Assembly (NCBI GenBank): GCA_029027265.1
Contig: CP093061.1
Span: forward strand, 2,790,001 to 2,854,000
Direction of reading: 5' to 3'
Source of the DNA: Sulfurospirillum_A sp029027265
Lineage (GTDB): Bacteria; Campylobacterota; Campylobacteria; Campylobacterales; Sulfurospirillaceae
DNA length: 64,000 nt
Shown here piece by piece: positions 59,008 through 64,000 of the stretch (positions within the stretch are counted from its first letter, which is position 1; the number at the start of each line of letters is the position of its first letter). The position numbers and the translations under genes are program-made. The notes below the pieces were generated by a model. It was not told where the DNA came from. It made no database searches and was given only the letters and a program-made list of their open reading frames with translations.

Positions 59008-59892
59008 TTAGTCCTTTACACTTTCAAATACTTTTCTAATTACCTCTTTTGATATTTCAGGCTTAATAGTTATATACTTTTGAGTTATCTCTATATTTGT
59101 ATGTCCTAATGCATAAGAAACATGTTCTATAGGTAAAGATAAGTAATTTATAGAGTAAGTACCTAGTAAGTGTCTTATGTCGTGTAACCTAATGTATGGC
59201 AAGTTATTTTGTTTGAGTAATCTGTTCCAAGCCCCTCTCAAGCATTTATAGCGTGTTTTAGTTTTTGGATTAATAAATACGTAACCAGTTGGATACTTAA
59301 CTCTTTGTTTTATACATGAAGTTAAATATATTTCATGTAATCTACTGTATAGCTCATCTGTCATCATGTATTGCATATTCTTTTTTACTTTATTTATCTT
59401 TGCAGGTATATAATAAATCTTTTGTTGTAAATCTACCATTTCCCAAGTAATATTAAGAACTTCACTACGCCTACACCCATGCAGTAAAAAGAAAATTATA
59501 TCGCTATATACAGGTTCATCATAAGTCATAATTGAGGTAATGAAATCTTTTTGAACTTCTAAAGAGAAATTAAAGTATCTTGTATTATCAAACTTTGGGA
59601 GTTCTATATCAAGAGTTGGATTATCTGTTATGAGTCCTAATCTTTTAGCTAATCTAAAATGATTTTTTAGAACTGTAAGAATATTTTTAACTGTTTTTAT
59701 TTTGTAATCTTGTTTTACTAGATTGTTAGTCCACGATTGCACATCAAGATATTTTATATCAGGTATCTTTTTTAATCCTAAACTATCTTTGATGTGTTTC
59801 TTATAATAGCCTTGATTTGTTTTAAAAGTTATTTCTGAGTGTATAATTTCTACGCTTTTGAAATATAGGGTTGATAGGTTATTTAGTATCAT
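59008..59892 (-). CDS. Tyrosine recombinase / integrase, unit 1
   Basis: 294 residues. N-terminal SAM-like core-binding domain (about 15-90) and catalytic domain with Arg in G-C-R-R-S-E-V (R141), the L-H-D-I-R-H-L-L-G-T box (H237, R240), A-L-G-H-T-N (H264) and Q-K-Y-I (Y273). All catalytic residues are present. It sits about 800 bases from the selC repeat and should mediate integration there. It is about 97% identical by eye to unit 2's integrase, so the two units belong to the same element type. It is not an integron integrase: the additional IntI domain is absent. Confidence 0.9.
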   Translation of the reverse strand: MILNNLSTLYFKSVEIIHSEITFKTNQGYYKKHIKDSLGLKKIPDIKYLDVQSWTNNLVKQDYKIKTVKNILTVLKNHFRLAKRLGLITDNPTLDIELPKFDNTRYFNFSLEVQKDFITSIMTYDEPVYSDIIFFLLHGCRRSEVLNITWEMVDLQQKIYYIPAKINKVKKNMQYMMTDELYSRLHEIYLTSCIKQRVKYPTGYVFINPKTKTRYKCLRGAWNRLLKQNNLPYIRLHDIRHLLGTYSINYLSLPIEHVSYALGHTNIEITQKYITIKPEISKEVIRKVFESVKD

Positions 59893-59894
59893 TG

Positions 59895-60137
59895 TTAATC
59901 TTTTTTGTCTTGAGTAGTTTTGGTACCATTACTCTTAGAGATAGGTATTATAATAGTATTCGATAGTTTAAATAATTGACCCTTTAAAAGACGTTTAGCT
60001 ATATCAGTTGGAATCATATTATCAAGACGTTTTGACATTGCGTTAAAAAATTTATTAAACTCTCTACAATTTGAAGAACAATATTGTTTTGGTCTACCAT
60101 TTAACTCATATCTGAATAAAGATGGATTATTATAATA
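59895..60137 (-). pseudogene. Zinc-ribbon protein, N-terminus removed by IS5
   Basis: The 3' part matches the intact 85-residue protein at 62254-62511 over N-N-P-S-L-F-R-Y-E-L-N-G-R-P-K-Q-Y-C-S-S-N-C to the end, with a short extra stretch (S-N-T-I-I-I-P-I-S). The first C-x-x-C has been cut off at the IS5 end. The stop is three bases before the integrase start. Confidence 0.82.
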
Positions 60138-61034
60138 GACTTCTTTCAAAAGTCACTTAATATCTTTCAATTTCAACTCAAAATTATAAATACCAGCAAT
60201 TAAGTTAAACCGTAAGCCAAATCTTTTTCTTCTATTACGATAGGTTTCTGAGATGATACGAAATCGTTTTAGTACACCTATAACATGTTCTACAAATATA
60301 CGTTTTGATGCAAATATTTTATTATCTTTTTTATCTTCATGACTTAATGGTTTTAACTTACTTTTTTTCTTTGGAATAAGGGTATTATTGTGTATCTTTT
60401 TTATTCCCAAATATCCGGTATCAACATTAACTTGTATATTTGGATTTAGTGGTAATTTACTTTTTTTATACAACTTAAAATCATGTAGTTTCCCTTCTGA
60501 ACACGTAGTTGCTAAAATGGTTAACTCTTTTGCATCAACAACTAGTTGTGTTTTTAGTGTATGTCGTTTCTTTTTCCCTGAATAGTATCTCTGTTGCTTT
60601 TTTTTGGACGTTGAATAGGTGATTCAGTTGCATCAACCAAGATAACTTCAATCTCCATATCATTCATCAATCTATTCTTTGTTGGAAGTGAAAAAACTTT
60701 TGAGTTTATCAATATATCTTCTGCTCTTTTTATCATTTTATAACAGCTTGATTCACTGATACTGTAATCTACACTTATATGATAATATGTACGATATTCT
60801 CTTAAATATTCAAGCATCATTAAAATCTGATCTGCATAGATTAATTTTAGGGGACGACCTGATATCTTCTTTCTTTTCTCTTCGAAATCTTTTAAAAGTT
60901 TAACCATCAATTCAAAGGTCTCTTTTTTTACACCTGTCAATCGTTTAAATTGCTCTGGTTTCTTATTCTCTATTTTTTTATATTTACTAATATTCTTTAC
61001 TAAGCAATTTTCATTCTTACTTTTGAAAGATGTC
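60138..61034 (-). mobile_element. IS5-family insertion sequence, copy 2
   Basis: The same 897-bp element as at 4791-5687, inverted, with matching ends. It joins the truncated zinc-ribbon gene to the next unit's boundary, so the replication gene and first part of unit 1 were deleted. Confidence 0.9.
60153..60991 (-). CDS. IS5-family transposase, copy 2, with altered start codon
   Basis: The two frames are the same as in copy 1: ORF A (to 60554) and ORF B (60473-60153, identical in protein to copy 1), joined by the same slippery site. The codon at the copy-1 start is ATT instead of ATG; another ATG at 60940 would cut off 17 residues. So initiation may be weak in this copy. The rest of the triad is intact. 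Confidence 0.82.
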
Positions 61035-61135
61035 TAATAAATTAATATTTATTCTTTAATAGGGTCAGCAGTTTTAGGTAGTGCATGTATGAAAGTAAAT
61101 AGGTCTTAAGCAAAAATATAAAGTGGTTTATAACA

Positions 61136-61207
61136 CACATACTTCAAACCCGATGTCTGAGCGGTTGACCGTTTAGAGGTAGGTTCGATTCCTACACCCT
61201 CTCGCCA
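61136..61207 (+). repeat. selC: 3' half of tRNA-Sec gene (selC), integration repeat, copy 2
   Basis: 72 bases, the same as copy 1 except for two substitutions seen by eye: the anticodon loop reads CTTCAAA (61142-61148), giving the UCA anticodon of tRNA-Sec, and the acceptor strand reads ACCCTCTC. Direct orientation and equal length with copy 1 define one unit of 3.0 kb (58128-61135). No 5' half is present. Confidence 0.78.
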
Positions 61208-61366
61208 CTTTTTCAAAATTGATCAAACCAATTTAAAAAATGTTGTTTATATAAAAGGATCTTAAATTCAAGCAGATTTTTTTATAACAAGATTTTTGAT
61301 AATTACAAAATATAACCTTACAAATATAATTGTCATACCACTGATCAAAAAAAGTTAATTGATACA
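61208..61366. other. Non-coding stretch beside the selC repeat
   Basis: About 160 bases with no ORF, in the place where unit 1 has the methyltransferase gene. Short TTGATCA-like repeats (61219, 61342) occur. It may contain attP-arm sites or a replication origin; nothing firmer can be said. Confidence 0.35.
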
Positions 61367-62251
61367 TTATGATCTTACACTTTCAAATACTTTTCTAATT
61401 ACCTCTTTTGAGATTTCAGGTTTAATAGTAATATATTTTTGAGTTATCTCTATATTTGTATGTCCTAATGCATAAGAAACATGCTCTATAGGTAAAGATA
61501 AATAATTTATAGAATAAGTACCCAATAAGTGTCTTATGTCGTGTAGCCTAATGTATGGCAAGTTATTTTGTTTGAGTAATCTATTCCAAGCACCTCGTAA
61601 GCATTTATAGCGTGTTTTAGTTTTTGGATTAGTAAAGACGTAACCAGTTGGATACTTAACTCTTTGTTTGATACATGAAGTTAAATATATTTCATGTAAT
61701 CTACTGTATAGCTCATCTGTCATCATGTATTGCATATTCTTTTTTACTTTATTTATTTTTGCAGGTATATAATAAATCTTTTGTTGTAGGTCTACCATTT
61801 CCCAAGTAAGATTAAGAACTTCACTACGTCTACGACCATGCAATAAAAAGAAAATTATATTGCTATATACAGGTTCATCATAAGTCATAATTGAGGTAAT
61901 GAAATCTTTTTGAACTTCTAAAGAGAAATTAAAGTATCTTGTATTATCAAACTTTGGGAGTTCTATATCAAGAGTTGGATTATCTGTTATAAGTCCTAAT
62001 CTTTTAGCTAATCTAAAATGATTTTTAAGAACTGTAAGAATATTTTTAACTGTTTTTATTTTGTAATCTTGTTTTACTAAGTTATTAGTCCAAGATTGCA
62101 CATCAAGATATTTTATATTAGGTATTTTTTTTAGTCCTAAACTATCTTTGATGTGTTTCTTATAATAGCCTTGATTTGTTTTAAAAGTTATTTCTGAGTG
62201 TATAATTTCTACGCTTTTGAAATATAGGGTTGATAGGTTATTTAGTATCAT
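61367..62251 (-). CDS. Tyrosine recombinase / integrase, unit 2
   Basis: 294 residues, nearly the same as unit 1's enzyme (differences seen at D/N46, D/N131, C/R140, I/L148, I/T207 and the last two residues), with R141, H237, R240, H264 and Y273. The final residues differ (V-R-S versus V-K-D). It lies 160 bases from the second selC repeat. It is transcribed after the zinc-ribbon gene, three bases apart. Confidence 0.9.
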   Translation of the reverse strand: MILNNLSTLYFKSVEIIHSEITFKTNQGYYKKHIKDSLGLKKIPNIKYLDVQSWTNNLVKQDYKIKTVKNILTVLKNHFRLAKRLGLITDNPTLDIELPKFDNTRYFNFSLEVQKDFITSIMTYDEPVYSNIIFFLLHGRRRSEVLNLTWEMVDLQQKIYYIPAKINKVKKNMQYMMTDELYSRLHEIYLTSCIKQRVKYPTGYVFTNPKTKTRYKCLRGAWNRLLKQNNLPYIRLHDIRHLLGTYSINYLSLPIEHVSYALGHTNIEITQKYITIKPEISKEVIRKVFESVRS

Positions 62252-62253
62252 TG

Positions 62254-62511
62254 TTAATCTTTTTTGTCTTGAGTAGTTTTGGTACCATTATTCTTAGAGA
62301 CTAGTTTAAAAAACTGTTCCTTTAATAAGCGTTTAGCTATATCAGTTGGAGTCATATTATCAAGACGTTTAGACATTGCGTTAAAAAATTTATTAAACTC
62401 TCTACAATTTGAAGAACAATATTGTTTTGGTCTACCATTTAATTCATATCTATATAAAGATGGATTATTATAATTTTGTTTTATTGGATTGTTGCATACT
62501 ATGCAGTTCAT
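62254..62511 (-). CDS. Small four-cysteine zinc-ribbon protein
   Basis: 85 residues. C-I-V-C near the start and Y-C-S-S-N-C at about residues 31-36 form a C-x2-C...C-x3-C zinc-binding site; the remainder is a basic helical tail. It may be a DNA-binding accessory of replication or integration. It starts two bases after the replication gene stop, and the integrase follows at three bases, so all three genes are co-transcribed. Confidence 0.8.
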   Translation of the reverse strand: MNCIVCNNPIKQNYNNPSLYRYELNGRPKQYCSSNCREFNKFFNAMSKRLDNMTPTDIAKRLLKEQFFKLVSKNNGTKTTQDKKD

Positions 62512-62512
62512 T

Positions 62513-63973
62513 TTATACTCCTATATTTTTATCATCAAAATCAAAATAACTTTGAGGAAATTTTTCAATGACTTCATCTTCATTTTTAGTAAAAGAATAA
62601 TCAAAATCTTCAGGCAAAACAATATCTGTTTTAGGTAATCCAAAATATTCTTTATCAATATTTGGAAGTGGTTGAGTTTTAGTATCTAAAATACCAACTT
62701 CATTAAATTTTGTCATTGTGTAATCCTCACTTGTTATATTTGTATTAAAACCATTTAAAGATTGAATTTTGCCATCAATCAGACCTCTTTTTATGCATTC
62801 ATTTTGGGTAATTCCGAAATGGATTAAGCTTTCTACCTCTTCGGTGTCTAAAGAGTTATAATAATTTGCTAATTCATAATCTTTCATGTATGCAGGAACT
62901 ATTGGAAGTTCTATTAATTCATCTTCATATCTGTAATAATGATAATCTCTGTTATCTTTATGTATTTTTATTGGAACTTCTAATTTGTTGCGTTCAAGAG
63001 TTTTTGAGATTAATTTTCTTTTATCATAAGTAACATTATTAACTGATTTTTTTCTAGACCAAATAGAACCATATTCATTAAAGATTTCCATTGGCTTATT
63101 TGTTTCAGAACATAGTAAAATACTTATCTCTTTATCTTTATACATTACTGAGAGTTCATTAAGAGAATAACGACCACCAAGCACACGATAAACATCTAGA
63201 CTTATTAGTGTTCTACTTGTGTATATTCTGCAAATTCCATGAAGTATATACCACAGTGTTAAATCTGTAATTTTTTGATTGTCAGCTCTTAAATCATCAA
63301 GTGTCTTTAAAATATATTTCATAAGATAAGCCACTGGATTTTTTACATCAGTTTCAATTTTACAAGCAGGTGCTGGATAAAGTTCTTTAACATCATTTAC
63401 AAACTTTGAAACATTACCATCAGGAATAAATATACTTATATGCAAATGAGGACAACCGTCCTTATGTGGTTCTGTTACTCTAAAATATACTCTGTAATCT
63501 TTTGAGATATCTCTATAAGAACGCAAATGCCTTATTTTCTCAAACATTTTAGTTAAAACTTTTACAGCTTGTTTTGGATAATGTTTTTCTCTATTTTCCT
63601 CTGGATTATCAAACTTAATTTTTTTCTTTGTAATCGGGTGTTTACATATAAAAAGTATTTTTCTACCACCATACTTTTTATTAGTAACTTTTTTACCACT
63701 TTTTAAAGTTTTAAGTCTATGAAATTCAGTTGGTAAAGTAAGAGTACCAAATACATTTTTTAAATCTCTTACTTGAGCATAATTGAAAAGAGAATTTACT
63801 CTATTATTTATCTCAGCTATATATCTATTTGAATTAATAAAAGAATTTTTACAAAATTGAGAATAAGCAAAAGTCTTACCTCCTATTTCAATAAAATTGT
63901 TATCCATAAACAAACGTACATTATCTACCTTATTTAATGCTAATTTTCTACTTTTTGAAGTAATACCAAACAT
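62513..63973 (-). CDS. HUH-type rolling-circle replication initiator
   Basis: 486 residues. Motif 2 is C-P-H-L-H-I-S-I (H176, H178) binding metal, and motif 3 is N-P-V-A-Y-L-M-K-Y-I-L-K (nicking Tyr 216 or 220, Lys 219/223), the order of Rep proteins of filamentous phages and some plasmids. It nicks one strand at the origin and starts rolling-circle replication. It begins 27 bases from the window end, so the rest of the element lies outside. The C-terminal 200 residues are specific to this family and acidic. Confidence 0.82.
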   Translation of the reverse strand: MFGITSKSRKLALNKVDNVRLFMDNNFIEIGGKTFAYSQFCKNSFINSNRYIAEINNRVNSLFNYAQVRDLKNVFGTLTLPTEFHRLKTLKSGKKVTNKKYGGRKILFICKHPITKKKIKFDNPEENREKHYPKQAVKVLTKMFEKIRHLRSYRDISKDYRVYFRVTEPHKDGCPHLHISIFIPDGNVSKFVNDVKELYPAPACKIETDVKNPVAYLMKYILKTLDDLRADNQKITDLTLWYILHGICRIYTSRTLISLDVYRVLGGRYSLNELSVMYKDKEISILLCSETNKPMEIFNEYGSIWSRKKSVNNVTYDKRKLISKTLERNKLEVPIKIHKDNRDYHYYRYEDELIELPIVPAYMKDYELANYYNSLDTEEVESLIHFGITQNECIKRGLIDGKIQSLNGFNTNITSEDYTMTKFNEVGILDTKTQPLPNIDKEYFGLPKTDIVLPEDFDYSFTKNEDEVIEKFPQSYFDFDDKNIGV

Positions 63974-64000
63974 TATAAAACCTCAATACTAATTGTAAGT

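Noticed and set aside
59008..59892. Tyrosine recombinase as the integron integrase of the cassette array
   Set aside because: It lacks the extra IntI-specific segment, lies 40 kb away on the wrong side of the array, and is encoded with a zinc-ribbon and Rep gene next to a tRNA repeat.

Overview
The window looks like part of the chromosome of a low-GC Campylobacterota bacterium, most like Sulfurimonas. Supporting genes are mqnD of the futalosine menaquinone route, the helical-shape carboxypeptidase csd4/pgp1, a group III truncated haemoglobin, and a Campylobacterota-type fliQ-murB neighbourhood. The genus is an inference from gene content.

Positions 1-18.65 kb are an integron-type gene cassette array. 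Small, mostly promoterless genes all lie on the + strand. They are separated by hairpin recombination sites (attC) with RYYYAAC-like left ends, GTTRRRY-like right ends and imperfect inverted-repeat arms. Cargo includes three GNAT acetyltransferases, a LysE-type exporter, small membrane and secreted proteins, a YoeB-type toxin-antitoxin pair, a DUF4160-DUF2442 pair, a Crp-like regulator, an alpha/beta hydrolase and a pseudouridine synthase. The integrase and attI should lie to the left, outside the window. IS110, IS5, IS3 and IS1182 elements have invaded the array. Two IS1182 copies and the IS110 copy sit inside attC sites. Many cassette genes are broken.

Positions 18.7-57.8 kb are mainly ordinary chromosome: menaquinone, peptidoglycan, MEP isoprenoid and phospholipid genes, tRNA modification (tsaD), serine deaminase, transporters, c-di-GMP proteins, fumarase and globin. 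A decayed patch (32.3-34.3 kb) holds an Rhs C-terminal remnant, orphan small membrane genes and a ruined REP-associated transposase element. At 46.5-52.2 kb, divergent from an IclR regulator, is an unusual operon: two CitE/malyl-CoA-lyase-type enzymes, a MaoC-type mesaconyl-CoA hydratase relative, and an acyl-CoA synthetase fused to a third CitE-like domain. The palindrome TACATGTA occurs about 29 times in this core segment (hand count) but about once in the remaining 24 kb, which separates resident from acquired DNA.

Positions 58.1-64 kb hold tandem integrated elements. Each carries a tyrosine recombinase and a four-cysteine zinc-ribbon protein; the right-hand one also has an HUH-type rolling-circle replication initiator, as in filamentous-phage or plasmid-like elements. 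Both elements are bounded by a 72-bp direct repeat that is the 3' half of a selenocysteine tRNA (selC), from anticodon loop to CCA. The left-hand unit carries a frameshifted DNA cytosine methyltransferase and is truncated by a second copy of the IS5-type element found in the cassette array.

Several genes are split by single-base shifts, some in A-rich tracts. These may be real decay or sequencing error; reads would be needed to tell.
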